Below are positions 1 through 7,248 of a DNA stretch of 18,604 bases, piece after piece. Location of the stretch: positions 1 to 18,604 of the forward strand of contig CAYVMN010000084.1 of assembly GCA_964452575.1 (NCBI GenBank). The letters run 5' to 3'. Source of the DNA: CAYVMN01 sp964452575 (GTDB lineage: Bacteria > Desulfobacterota > DSM-4660 > Desulfatiglandales > Desulfatiglandaceae). Each line of letters begins with the position of its first letter. Within the stretch, counting starts at the first letter, position 1. The notes beneath the pieces were generated by a model that was given only the letters and a program-made list of their open reading frames with translations, did no database searches and was not told the origin of the DNA. Made by a program: the position numbers and the translations under genes.

Positions 1-97
1 CCCCCTTACCTTTAATACAGTTTCTGCCAGGCAGGGGAGAGGAAAAAAGACCCTCGCGGTCGGCTGCCTTTCTTTCAAAACTAAAGTGTTAAACTCC
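1..97 (+). repeat. Repeat copy R1 (most complete copy)
   Basis: Positions 1-63 match the reverse complement of 1759-1822 with one 1-base indel and one substitution. Positions 41-81 match 1861-1901 directly with a two-base difference (GG against TT at 62-63). R1 therefore contains both the part shared with R2 and the part shared with R3, and extends to about 97 through a weakly conserved tail. Inside it are the small palindromes CTGCCAGGCAG (24-34) and GACCCTCGCGGTC (49-61). No ORF lies in it. It starts exactly at base 1 of the window, so its left end is unknown. Confidence 0.9.
43..61 (-). terminator. Terminator-like hairpin within R1, downstream of the amidase
   Basis: Read on the minus strand, GACC-GCGAG-GGTC is followed by TTTTTT (48-43). 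The stem is only four base pairs here, so it is a weak intrinsic terminator at best. It lies about 175 bases past the amidase stop codon and is in the right orientation to end that transcript. Nothing else is recognisable between 98 and 235. Confidence 0.35.
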
Positions 98-235
98 TTG
101 TATCTATTAATTCACTTGAAGTTATCCCGCGTGCCCCGACAACAACAAAGGCATGTTCGTGATTTTTCCTCCACCGCAATTCGGACACCATATGGTTTGG
201 GGCGACTGCACGACCAACCAGGGAGTGACGGGATT

Positions 236-1690
236 TCATTCAAATCCTGGTGGAGGCACGAAACCTTGAAAATTGCGTTCAAGCAATCGTGCAAAGTGAA
301 GGCACATGTGATCGCCATATTGGGGCCCGACAATCTGTACACCAACAGGCAGGCCATCACTGGCAAATCCAACCGGTGCCACCGTGGATGGCAGGTAGAA
401 GTTGCATGAGTAGCCAGCCCAGAACATCTGCGTCGTCGATGGTTGCGCTCTACCATTGACCATGATCATGCGCTCCCATCGCTCACCTATCTGGTTGTGG
501 GGGAAGGCCGTGGTGGTTGCAGCAGGGCATAGCAGCAGGTCATAATCACCAAAAAAATCCGCCCACTCAAGGCGCATCCTGTGGCGCGTTTCATTGAACT
601 CAAGCCATTCTTTGTGATACATGGCCTGGGCACGAATCATCTGCGCCGGATAACTCCCGTCTTTTTGATCAATTGACCTCAATGCCTCTAAATTCTTCTG
701 GAACTCTTCAGTTGTAAGCCGTCCCACCGTTGCCGCGCGCAGTAGCCGGATATAGTTCTTATGGGCCTTGTGGGAATCAATCTTTGGCCGGCCGTTCTCT
801 CTTACCTTAACCTTGCTTTTCACAAGGAAATCGGTTAGGGCCTTAAGCCTCTCCTGTACTTCCTCATCCACTTCTGCCTCAGGGTCTGTGTAGATGATGG
901 CGATCTTGTAGTCGCGGAGTGTCTTTTTCTTTGACTTCGGCAGTCTCAGTTGCCACCCGGCCCCATCGATATCATCAGGCCCGGCCATCACATCCAGCGC
1001 GAGGACAAGATCATCGGCACTGCGTGCCAGTGGACCAACGGCTGAAATATCGGTGGCTGCGACCACCCCGGGCAGGGCCTGGCCGCGGGGCGAGACAATA
1101 CCATAGGTAGGCTTATGGCCATAGACGCCGCAGTAATGGGCCGGGTTACGAATTGAGGCCCCGATGTCGCTTCCTGCCTCAAGGCCGGTTAGCCCGGCAG
1201 CAAGGGCTGCGGCTGATCCACCTGAAGACCCGCCTGGCACACGCGAAACGTCCCAGGGGTTGTTTGTTGTCCCGTAGATTTCATTGAAGGTCTGCCAATC
1301 TGCAAGATAAAATGGAACGTTGGTCTTACCGAAGAGGACCGCCCCCGCCTTTATCAGGCGATCCACCACAATTGCATTCTTTTCGGGATAGTTGTCCTTA
1401 TATTCCGGTACGCCCCAGGTCGTTGGCATGCCAACCACATCATAAGAGTCCTTGATCGTCATGGGCAGACCGTGAAGGGGGCCCCACACTTTGCCCCTCG
1501 TGAGCGCCTTATCGGCAGCCTTCGCACGCCTGCGGGCCGCCTCAATATCCATGAAAACGATCGCGTTGATCTTGGAGTTATAACGCCCGATTCTTTCCAG
1601 ATAGAGTTCAAGCAATTCCAGGCATCCAACCTTCTTTCTGCGGATCAGCGAAGCCAGTTGTTTTGCTGAACGAAATGGAAGTCTCATCAT
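236..1690 (-). CDS. Amidase signature family hydrolase
   Basis: This 484-residue protein belongs to the amidase signature family, which hydrolyses C-N amide bonds with a Ser-cisSer-Lys triad. The triad can be read directly: Lys80 in GLPMTIKDSYDV, Ser155 in PGGSSGGSAA, and nucleophile Ser179 in GSDIGASIRNPAHYCGVYGHKPT. The 75- and 24-residue spacings between them are normal for the family. The nucleophile loop reads GAS where GGS is usual. The gene is full length, with the C-terminal ...LPVGVQIVGP motif present. Two tandem ATG codons follow an AGAGGAGG ribosome site at 1697-1704. No gatB or gatC is adjacent, so a GatA role in tRNA amidation is unlikely; the substrate cannot be told. It is transcribed away from cobB/dsrN and is flanked by inverted repeats R1 and R2. 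Confidence 0.93.
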   Translation of the reverse strand: MMRLPFRSAKQLASLIRRKKVGCLELLELYLERIGRYNSKINAIVFMDIEAARRRAKAADKALTRGKVWGPLHGLPMTIKDSYDVVGMPTTWGVPEYKDNYPEKNAIVVDRLIKAGAVLFGKTNVPFYLADWQTFNEIYGTTNNPWDVSRVPGGSSGGSAAALAAGLTGLEAGSDIGASIRNPAHYCGVYGHKPTYGIVSPRGQALPGVVAATDISAVGPLARSADDLVLALDVMAGPDDIDGAGWQLRLPKSKKKTLRDYKIAIIYTDPEAEVDEEVQERLKALTDFLVKSKVKVRENGRPKIDSHKAHKNYIRLLRAATVGRLTTEEFQKNLEALRSIDQKDGSYPAQMIRAQAMYHKEWLEFNETRHRMRLEWADFFGDYDLLLCPAATTTAFPHNQIGERWERMIMVNGRAQPSTTQMFWAGYSCNFYLPSTVAPVGFASDGLPVGVQIVGPQYGDHMCLHFARLLERNFQGFVPPPGFE

Positions 1691-1712
1691 CGTTTCCTCC
1701 TCTAACCTTGCT

Positions 1713-1822
1713 AGTTGGTAATAATTTAGCGCTTTGAAAACAGTGATGAATCGCCTGACCGACCGTGAGGGTCTTTTTTCCTCTCCCCTGCCTGGCAGAA
1801 ACTGTATTTAAAGGTAAGGGGG
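1713..1822 (-). repeat. Repeat copy R2 (inverted relative to R1)
   Basis: The core 1759-1822 is the near-perfect reverse complement of 1-63. Read on the minus strand, the sequence beyond the core (1758-1740) is not similar to R1. From about 1739 down to 1713 it again resembles the tail of R3, with TTCAAA, CGCTAAA and TTAC blocks in the same order. R2 lies directly upstream of the amidase ribosome site, so any promoter for the amidase has to sit in or next to the repeat. On the plus strand, GACC-GTGAG-GGTC (1761-1773) is followed by six T. Confidence 0.85.
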
Positions 1823-1860
1823 CGTACCACTGGCTGTCAAGAATTTGGGTTACGTCCTTT

Positions 1861-1921
1861 GGAAAAAAGACCCTCGCGGTCTTCTGCCTTTCTTTCAAAA
1901 CGCTAAAATGTTACGCTAGTT
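1861..1921 (+). repeat. Repeat copy R3 (direct partial copy of R1)
   Basis: Positions 1861-1901 repeat 41-81 with a two-base difference, and similarity trails on through a TAAARTGTTA-like tail. R3 lacks the left 40 bases of R1. R2 and R3 are inverted relative to each other, so GGAAAAAAGACCCTC (1861-1875) can pair with 1766-1780. Read on the minus strand, R3 carries AAGACC-GCGAG-GGTCTT followed by TTTT, a six-base-pair stem that is a better terminator shape than the one in R1. The remaining 1922-2058 contains a GTGTCAAG/CTTGACAC inverted repeat (1950-1957 and 1982-1989) and no recognisable gene. Confidence 0.8.
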
Positions 1922-2058
1922 ATCTTCATAGTCTAAGATCCTGAAACTTGTGTCAAGCCCCCCTGTAATACCGGGCGGGCCCTTGACACTGGAATTTTAT
2001 TATTGACAATGTCATCATGCCGTGATCCAAGTCCCGGAAAATACCCAAATGGTCCGGA

Positions 2059-3537
2059 ATGGGCCTAACGCCTGTCTGGTTGGTTTTGGAGATGCCTTTA
2101 CTTCTGCCCCGTATCGTCATAGCCGCATTGAGAGGGGGGAGCGGTAAGACCGTCGTGTCGCTGGGCCTTATTACTGCCTGGCGGGAAATGGGGTACAGTA
2201 TCGCCCCTTTCAAGAAAGGGCCTGATTTTATTGATGCTGGGTGGCTGGGTCTTGGCGCCGGCCGGCCCTGTCATAACCTGGATCCCTTTCTGATGAACCA
2301 GGGGCAGATCCTGCAATCCTTTCACTCGAATGCAGAGGGGGCTGATCTATCTGTTATTGAAGGTAATCGCGGTCTTTATGACGGCATGGACATAGTGGGT
2401 TCTTGCAGCACCGCTGAATTGGCAAAACTCCTGGATGCCCCTGTCCTGCTGGTCTTGGATGTGACCATGGCGACCCGGACTGTGGCGGCTGTCGTAAAGG
2501 GATGTCAGACATTTGACCCGGAAATTAATATTGCAGGGGTCATCCTGAACAAGGTGGCGGGGTCTCGCCAAGAGACGCTAATCAGAAACGCCGTCGAGAG
2601 ATATTGTGAAATTCATGTGGTGGGGTCACTCCCCAAGATGAGGGACAACCCGTTTCCTGAAAGACATATGGGACTTGTCCCCTACCAGGAGAGTGAGCAT
2701 GAGGAAAAGGCCATCTCGTGGGCCAGACGGGCAGTCAAGGAGTATATTGACCTGGACCAAATCTGGGGAATCGGCCAGGGGGCGGGGAATATGGAGAAAA
2801 GGCCTGGTGGTCAGAGGACCCTTTCGGTCCTCAGGACCTCAGATGAACCCCCCAGGATAGGATTCATAAGGGACAGGGCATTTTGGTTTTACTACCCAGA
2901 GAACCTGGAACAGCTGGAGCGTATGGGCGCCTGTCTTGTAGAAATCAACTCCATTTCACAGAGGTCTTTGCCTGACTTGAATGCGCTTTACATTGGGGGG
3001 GGATTTCCAGAGACCCAGGCAGAGGCCCTGGCAGATAACTCTATTTTTCGGGATACACTCCGCGAGGAAGTCAACAGAGGTCTACCTGTCTACGCCGAAT
3101 GTGGCGGGCTTATGTATCTTGGTGAGGGCATTGTGGTGGAAGAAAAGCACTATCCCATGGTGGGGGCACTCCCGGTCCAGTTCAAGATTCAAAAAAGGCC
3201 CCAGGGGCATGGATATACGGTCTTGGAGGTGGACAAGCCCAATCCCTTCTATCCAGTCGGGAAGACCTTGAAAGGGCATGAATTTCATTACTCAGAGGCC
3301 ATTCTCATCAGTGAGGAAGGGATACATTTTGTCTTCAAGGTAAAAAGGGGGAATGGCGTAAATGGCGAAAGGGATGGTCTTTGCAGGAAAGGCGTTTTGG
3401 CCACCTATACCCATGTGCATGCAGCCGGTAATGACCTCTGGGCAAAGGGCCTCTTCCGGGCCGCAATCGATTATGGGAAGAGGAAAAAATCAGAAATTGT
3501 GAAAAGAGATATTGACAAGGATAGAAGAGCGAACTAA
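2059..3537 (+). CDS. dsrN: CobB/CbiA-family a,c-diamide synthase, probably DsrN (siroheme amidase)
   Basis: The protein has the two domains of the glutamine-dependent cobyrinate a,c-diamide synthases. The N-terminal ATP domain has the P-loop GGSGKT (residues 26-31), KKGPDFIDAGWL and NLDPFLM. The C-terminal class I glutaminase domain has LYIGGGFPE, nucleophile Cys348 in YAECGGLMYLG, and THVHAAG with His452 and His454. Members amidate cobyrinic acid in B12 synthesis; the homologue DsrN is proposed to amidate siroheme for dissimilatory sulfite reductase. The next gene is dsrC and no other cobalamin gene is in the window, which favours DsrN, but B12 synthesis cannot be excluded by sequence alone. 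At 492 residues it is slightly long. ATG at 2092 (MPLLLPRIVIAAL) begins where family members usually start and may be the true start; neither candidate has a good ribosome site. Confidence 0.85.
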   Translation: MGLTPVWLVLEMPLLLPRIVIAALRGGSGKTVVSLGLITAWREMGYSIAPFKKGPDFIDAGWLGLGAGRPCHNLDPFLMNQGQILQSFHSNAEGADLSVIEGNRGLYDGMDIVGSCSTAELAKLLDAPVLLVLDVTMATRTVAAVVKGCQTFDPEINIAGVILNKVAGSRQETLIRNAVERYCEIHVVGSLPKMRDNPFPERHMGLVPYQESEHEEKAISWARRAVKEYIDLDQIWGIGQGAGNMEKRPGGQRTLSVLRTSDEPPRIGFIRDRAFWFYYPENLEQLERMGACLVEINSISQRSLPDLNALYIGGGFPETQAEALADNSIFRDTLREEVNRGLPVYAECGGLMYLGEGIVVEEKHYPMVGALPVQFKIQKRPQGHGYTVLEVDKPNPFYPVGKTLKGHEFHYSEAILISEEGIHFVFKVKRGNGVNGERDGLCRKGVLATYTHVHAAGNDLWAKGLFRAAIDYGKRKKSEIVKRDIDKDRRAN

Positions 3538-3600
3538 TCTAGTACGTTAAATGTCTGTGGAAGGATTAAACCGCTGCGGATCGGTTAACATACCAAAAAA

Positions 3601-3606
3601 AGGAGG
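3601..3606 (+). promoter_or_regulatory. Strong ribosome binding site of dsrC
   Basis: AGGAGG lies nine bases before the dsrC ATG and is preceded by a run of seven A, a near-ideal site that fits the high abundance known for DsrC. I see no convincing promoter in 3538-3600, so dsrC may depend on transcription from the upstream gene. Confidence 0.7.
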
Positions 3607-3615
3607 TTTTTAGTT

Positions 3616-3933
3616 ATGCCAACGGTAGAGTTTGAAGGGAACACCTTCAGTGTTGATGAAGACGGGTTCATCGACGATTTTCAAAACTGGAATGAATCAT
3701 GGATGCGGCATGTGAAGCAGACCGAAGGTATCGAAGAATTGACCGATGAACACTTCAAGGTAATCGAGGTGCTTCAGGAGTACTATAAGAAGAACGGGAT
3801 CGCCCCGATGGTCAGGATTCTTTCGAAGGTCACAGGCTATAAACTGAAATATATCTACGAGCTCTTTCCATCTGGCCCTGGGAAGGGGGCATGTAAGATG
3901 GCCGGGTTGCCAAAACCGACAGGTTGTGTCTAA
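3616..3933 (+). CDS. dsrC: DsrC, sulfur-carrier protein of dissimilatory sulfite reduction
   Basis: DsrC is a small cytoplasmic protein that works with the dissimilatory sulfite reductase DsrAB. Sulfur is bound between its two C-terminal cysteines as a trisulfide, which the membrane complex DsrMKJOP then reduces. The 105-residue sequence shows both: Cys93 and the penultimate Cys104, spaced C-X10-C in GACKMAGLPKPTGCV. The second cysteine and this spacing separate true DsrC from TusE-type tRNA-thiolation relatives and from cysteine-less paralogues. The N-terminal VEFEGNTFSVDEDGFIDDFQNW and central FKVIEVLQEYYKKNGIAPMVR are typical of the family. It follows dsrN by 78 bases and ends before a strong terminator. 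dsrAB and dsrMKJOP are not in the window. Confidence 0.97.
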   Translation: MPTVEFEGNTFSVDEDGFIDDFQNWNESWMRHVKQTEGIEELTDEHFKVIEVLQEYYKKNGIAPMVRILSKVTGYKLKYIYELFPSGPGKGACKMAGLPKPTGCV

Positions 3934-3989
3934 GATTCATCTGAGATCAAGAAGACCGCTTCTGAAAAGATACTTTTTCCGGTAGGTTA

Positions 3990-4032
3990 GGGCATGAGGT
4001 GAGGGGGTGCTTTCTCATTTTGTGCCCTTTTT
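3990..4032 (+). terminator. Intrinsic terminator after dsrC
   Basis: The arms 3990-4003 (GGGCATGAGGTGAG) and 4014-4027 (CTCATTTTGTGCCC) pair over 14 positions in RNA, four of them G-U wobbles, around a 10-base loop. TTTTT follows directly. It closes the dsrN-dsrC unit and separates it from the convergent operon that ends at 4059. Confidence 0.8.
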
Positions 4033-4058
4033 GTGGCCCTTTGTTAACAAGTTCCAGT

Positions 4059-4880
4059 CTATTGGGAACAGATACCCTTATAGAGCTCAGGTCTCCGGTA
4101 GGGAAGGAAATGTCTCATCCTGTGGTTTCTCACCTCCTCCAACAGCTTGGCATTGAGCTCTATCAGAATCATCCTCTCCTGGTTTCCCATGTAACTCTCG
4201 ATAATCAGTCCTGACGGATCGATTCCCAGGATCACTCCTGGAAATGAGAGGGCCCCGGAGGTTTCGCCTACCTGGTTACAGGCCACGACAAAGAGGCTGT
4301 TGTCAAAGGCCCTGCTCGGTAGGTGCCTCAGCCAGCTTTCCATCTTCTCTTCCGGATTGCCCCGCGGCGAGGCATGGGGCAGGAGGATGAGTTCGGCCCC
4401 CTTAAGGGCCATCACCCTACTGATTTCAGGGAAGTGGGACTCATAACAGAGCTGGACGCCAAAGGTAAACCCGCTGCAACCGAAGAGAGGGATCTCCCCT
4501 CCGGCCCGGTAAATCGCCTTTTCAGGCGGGGGGAGGTGGGTCTTACGATAAAGGCCCATCAATCCATGAGGACCTGCCACAATCTGGCTGATATAAGGCC
4601 CAGTCTGATCGCCCATCTCAATGACGCCAGCCAAAACAACCAGGCCTTTCTTCCGGGCCATGTCGCCGATCCGACGGACGATGGATTCCAGGGAGTGATC
4701 ATTGTACAAATCGATAGGAATTTCGAGGGTATAACCGGTGATGGAGAGCTCCGGGAAGCAGACGAGATCGGCCCCCATCTCTGCGGCCTCCGTCACATAG
4801 GATTCTGTGCTCTCCAGGTTCTTTAGTAAATCACCCGGCTCAGAACGCATGCAAACAGCAGCGACACGGAGATCTTTCAC
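4059..4880 (-). CDS. Nitrilase-superfamily carbon-nitrogen hydrolase
   Basis: This 273-residue protein has the Glu-Lys-Cys triad of the nitrilase superfamily: Glu44 in CFPELSITGY, Lys113 in LYRKTHLPPPEK and Cys145 in GVQLCYESHFPE. A second glutamate, Glu120, sits where the family has its structural one. The length is that of a single-domain amidohydrolase of the omega-amidase, N-carbamoyl-amine hydrolase or carbamoylputrescine amidase kind, without fused synthetase domains. The substrate cannot be assigned. The start is GTG, with AAAGGA overlapping the stop of the upstream methyltransferase, 15 bases away. It is the last gene of the cimA operon. A link to branched-chain amino acid or 2-oxo acid amide metabolism is possible from position only. 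Confidence 0.9.
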   Translation of the reverse strand: MKDLRVAAVCMRSEPGDLLKNLESTESYVTEAAEMGADLVCFPELSITGYTLEIPIDLYNDHSLESIVRRIGDMARKKGLVVLAGVIEMGDQTGPYISQIVAGPHGLMGLYRKTHLPPPEKAIYRAGGEIPLFGCSGFTFGVQLCYESHFPEISRVMALKGAELILLPHASPRGNPEEKMESWLRHLPSRAFDNSLFVVACNQVGETSGALSFPGVILGIDPSGLIIESYMGNQERMILIELNAKLLEEVRNHRMRHFLPYRRPELYKGICSQ

Positions 4881-4895
4881 AGCGCCTGGTTCCTT

Positions 4896-5558
4896 TCAGC
4901 CCTTGGCACGACCTTCCGACCCTTGAGGATTGGACAGCCGTGCTACTAGAATATACTTGTCGTAGACCAAGGATTCCCCCTTGCTGGAAATGTCGAACTG
5001 CCTTCCTGGGTATTTGTTGCTGCCGCTGTAAAGGATATGAAACCCGGCTCGCTCCAGTGCCACTTGGGCCGGGATATGATCGTTCACCCAAAAGCTTGTG
5101 AGGATGATCGCCCCTTTCTTATCCAGGACCTTGGCCGTTTCCTCAAAAATCCCCTGCCATATCCTGGGACCGTCGGGGGATGTAGAGAGGTTGGGATGTT
5201 CGAAGAGGACCAGATCATATGTCTCTTTCAGGTAATCGGTAAGGTACCGGGCGTCTGCAGCGATAAAGGTGGCCAGTCCGCCCAAGGCCTCCTTTGCCAC
5301 GGCAAAGGCCTCTGCCTTCAGATCGATACATACATATTTGGGGGGGCCCAGACCTTGACTTGCAAGATAGAGGGCTACACCCAGGTAATTCCACTTTGCG
5401 CTGTTTCCGCAGCCTATGTCTAGGACATTCGGGTTTGGAAGAAGTCTCGCCTGAACCTCGGCCAGATACTCGGAAAGCATCATCATCCATCGCGTTTCTG
5501 GGGTGGGCCCCTTATGGGGACCAGTCCAAGGCCTATGTCTATGTACCTTCACTTTCAA
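4896..5558 (-). CDS. Class I SAM-dependent methyltransferase, substrate unknown
   Basis: The sequence has the Rossmann-fold methyltransferase motifs: motif I VLDIGCGNS (residues 45-53), an acidic residue ending strand 2 (CIDL, about Asp79), IAADARYL (99-106) as the adenine-side loop, and DLVLFEHPN (115-123) as the motif IV region. The N-terminal 30 residues (GPHKGPTPETRWMMM) do not resemble a standard substrate domain. I cannot name a substrate. The longest frame opens with TTG. GTG at 5552 is better placed, eight bases after AGAAGG, and would give a protein two residues shorter. It follows the cimA stop by nine bases and precedes the amidohydrolase by 15, so it is co-transcribed with both. 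Confidence 0.85.
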   Translation of the reverse strand: MKVKVHRHRPWTGPHKGPTPETRWMMMLSEYLAEVQARLLPNPNVLDIGCGNSAKWNYLGVALYLASQGLGPPKYVCIDLKAEAFAVAKEALGGLATFIAADARYLTDYLKETYDLVLFEHPNLSTSPDGPRIWQGIFEETAKVLDKKGAIILTSFWVNDHIPAQVALERAGFHILYSGSNKYPGRQFDISSKGESLVYDKYILVARLSNPQGSEGRAKG

Positions 5559-5567
5559 GGCCTTCTC

Positions 5568-7142
5568 TCATCGGGTATCAGGGAGTTTTGAAAGTTTGTA
5601 TTGGACACTGTCCACCAGGGCCTGCCAGCTTGCCTCGATAATATTTTCAGAGACACCGATGGTAGACCATATGTCGTGCGAATCCCTTGATTCGATCTGC
5701 ACCCTCACCTTGGCCGCCGTGGCATCCCTCCCGTCAATGACACGCACCTTGAAATCCACCAGTGCCATCTCGGCAATATTAGGAAAGAATTTGGTCAGGG
5801 CCTTTCTTAGGGCATTATCGAGTGCGTTTACCGGGCCCTGCCCTTCGGCCGCCGTAATCTCCTGGTCATCTCCCACAGAGATCTTTATCGTGGCGTGGCA
5901 CGTGCCAGGGCCTGTCCCGTCCTTTTCGGTGGTCACCCTGAATGACTCAAGGGTGAAGGGCTCTTCGAATTGGCCGGTCACTTTCTTGATCAAGAGCTCC
6001 AGGGACCCTTCGGCCGCGTCAAACTGATACCCCTGGTCCTCCAGCCTCTTGATCTCCCGGACTATCTTTTTGCTGTCATACCCGTTTCCTCCAAGCCTTA
6101 TCTCCATTTCCCTGGCCTTGTACTCGATGTTGCTCTTGCCTGCTAGGTCAGAAACCAGGACCCGTCGCCTGTTGCCCACCAGGGCCGGATCGATATGCTC
6201 ATAGGATGCCGGATTCTTGAGGATGGCGCTGACGTGAATCCCACCCTTGTGGGCAAAGGCACTCTTGCCTACGAACGGACTCTGGTTCCGTGGCGGCACA
6301 TTAACCACCTCACTTACAAAACGGGAGAGCTCGGTCAACTGCCTCAGCCGATCAGGACCAACACATCGATGGCCGAGCTTTAACTGGAGATTGCCTATGA
6401 CAGAAATAAGGTCCACGTTCCCGCACCGCTCTCCATACCCATTGATCGTTCCCTGGACTACATGGGCACCTGCCCGAACGGCTGTCAATGCGTTGGCAAG
6501 GGCCATCCCGCAGTCATCGTGGGTGTGGATCCCCACGGGCAGATTTGTTCGAGCTATGGCATCCCTCACAACGGTCTCGATCTCCTCAGGCATTGATCCG
6601 CCGTTTGTGTCGCATAAGACTATCATATCCGCCCCCCCGTTTGCGGCTGCATTGATGGTCTTTAGGGCGTATTGCGGGTGGTGCCTGTATCCATCAAAAA
6701 AGTGCTCGGCATCGAAGATGACCTCAAGCCCCTGGCTTTTCAAATAGGCCAGGGTATCTTCTATCATGGCCAGGTTTTCATCCAGAGATACACCAAGGAC
6801 CTGGGATACATGGAAGTCCCAGCTCTTGCCAAAGATGGCTGCCGATCTTGCTTCAGTCCTCAGGAGGGCATTTATTCTTTCATCCTCTTCTGCCTTGATT
6901 CGAGGCCTCCGTGTGCTTCCGAAGCCAGTTATTCGGGCGGTACGGAAGGACACCTTACGTACCATCTCGAAAAACCTGGCGTCTTTCGGGTTAGAGCCTG
7001 GCCAGCCCCCTTCCACATACTGGATGCCAAAGTCGTCCAGCTTTTTGGCGATACGGAGTTTGTCCTCAGCTGAGAGGCTAACCTCTTCCCCTTGAGTTCC
7101 GTCTCTGAGGGTGGTGTCATAAAGGATTATCTGCCTTGGCAT
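5568..7142 (-). CDS. cimA: (R)-citramalate synthase
   Basis: CimA condenses pyruvate with acetyl-CoA to (R)-citramalate, the first step of the threonine-independent route to 2-oxobutanoate and isoleucine. The 524-residue protein has the HMGL-like TIM barrel: DTTLRDGTQGEE (9-20), EGGWPGSNPKD (44-54), DAEHFFDGY (144-152), metal ligands in IHTHDD (205-210), and GTINGYGERCGNVDL (231-245). A C-terminal LeuA-type allosteric dimer domain covers about 380-515. EGGWPGSNPKD and the overall length match the citramalate synthase group found in Geobacter and relatives, rather than 2-isopropylmalate or homocitrate synthase. The ATG follows GGAGAG by eight bases. Its transcript begins with a peptide-coding attenuator leader (7169-7366). 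Methyltransferase and amidohydrolase genes follow in the same operon. Confidence 0.95.
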   Translation of the reverse strand: MPRQIILYDTTLRDGTQGEEVSLSAEDKLRIAKKLDDFGIQYVEGGWPGSNPKDARFFEMVRKVSFRTARITGFGSTRRPRIKAEEDERINALLRTEARSAAIFGKSWDFHVSQVLGVSLDENLAMIEDTLAYLKSQGLEVIFDAEHFFDGYRHHPQYALKTINAAANGGADMIVLCDTNGGSMPEEIETVVRDAIARTNLPVGIHTHDDCGMALANALTAVRAGAHVVQGTINGYGERCGNVDLISVIGNLQLKLGHRCVGPDRLRQLTELSRFVSEVVNVPPRNQSPFVGKSAFAHKGGIHVSAILKNPASYEHIDPALVGNRRRVLVSDLAGKSNIEYKAREMEIRLGGNGYDSKKIVREIKRLEDQGYQFDAAEGSLELLIKKVTGQFEEPFTLESFRVTTEKDGTGPGTCHATIKISVGDDQEITAAEGQGPVNALDNALRKALTKFFPNIAEMALVDFKVRVIDGRDATAAKVRVQIESRDSHDIWSTIGVSENIIEASWQALVDSVQYKLSKLPDTR

Positions 7143-7168
7143 GGTGTTTCTCTCCAGTCTTGTTGTTC

Positions 7169-7209
7169 AAAAAAAATCCGTTACCAGGCGGGCCTGATAA
7201 CGGATTTTT
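7169..7209 (-). terminator. Attenuator terminator (regions 3:4) before cimA
   Basis: On the minus strand AAAAATCCGTTATCAGG (7209-7193) pairs with CCTGGTAACGGATTTTT (7188-7172) over 17 positions with one G-U, around the loop CCCG. The 3' arm runs into eight consecutive T (7176-7169). It lies between the leader ORF and cimA, with the cimA ribosome site starting about ten bases later. Its 5' arm can instead pair with the end of the leader ORF, so it can be switched off. Confidence 0.9.
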
Positions 7210-7248
7210 GGGGATCCTATTCAAATCATTGGTTCATTACCAGGCCCG
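7189..7248 (-). promoter_or_regulatory. Antiterminator pairing (regions 2:3) of the cimA leader
   Basis: CGGGCCTGGTAA (7248-7237, inside the last codons of the leader ORF) is complementary over 12 positions, one of them G-U, to TTATCAGGCCCG (7200-7189), the 5' arm and loop of the terminator. Forming it excludes the terminator. The same region 2 (7244-7236, CCTGGTAAT) can pair over nine positions with region 1, ATTATCAGG (7315-7307), an earlier alternative that leaves the terminator free. The complementarity is read directly; switching is inferred. Confidence 0.8.

Noticed and set aside
919..1182. Reading frames antisense to or overlapping the amidase and other large genes
   Set aside because: Short frames overlapping well-recognised genes throughout the window have no ribosome site, no recognisable motifs and composition expected of a shadow frame, so none is listed.
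1..1822. Calling R1-amidase-R2 an insertion sequence or composite transposon
   Set aside because: No transposase, resolvase or integrase is encoded between the repeats and no target duplication can be seen because the left side is cut off. It is reported only as repeats with an open question.
1922..2058. Cobalamin riboswitch before the CobB/CbiA-like gene
   Set aside because: No B12-box (GCCACTG-like) or conserved core is visible. Only an 8-bp inverted repeat (1950-1957 with 1982-1989) is present, which I cannot assign a role.
2983..3003. Poly-G run in the CobB/dsrN gene as a frameshift site
   Set aside because: The run of eight G encodes the conserved IGGGF motif that the family requires, so it is explained by the protein sequence.
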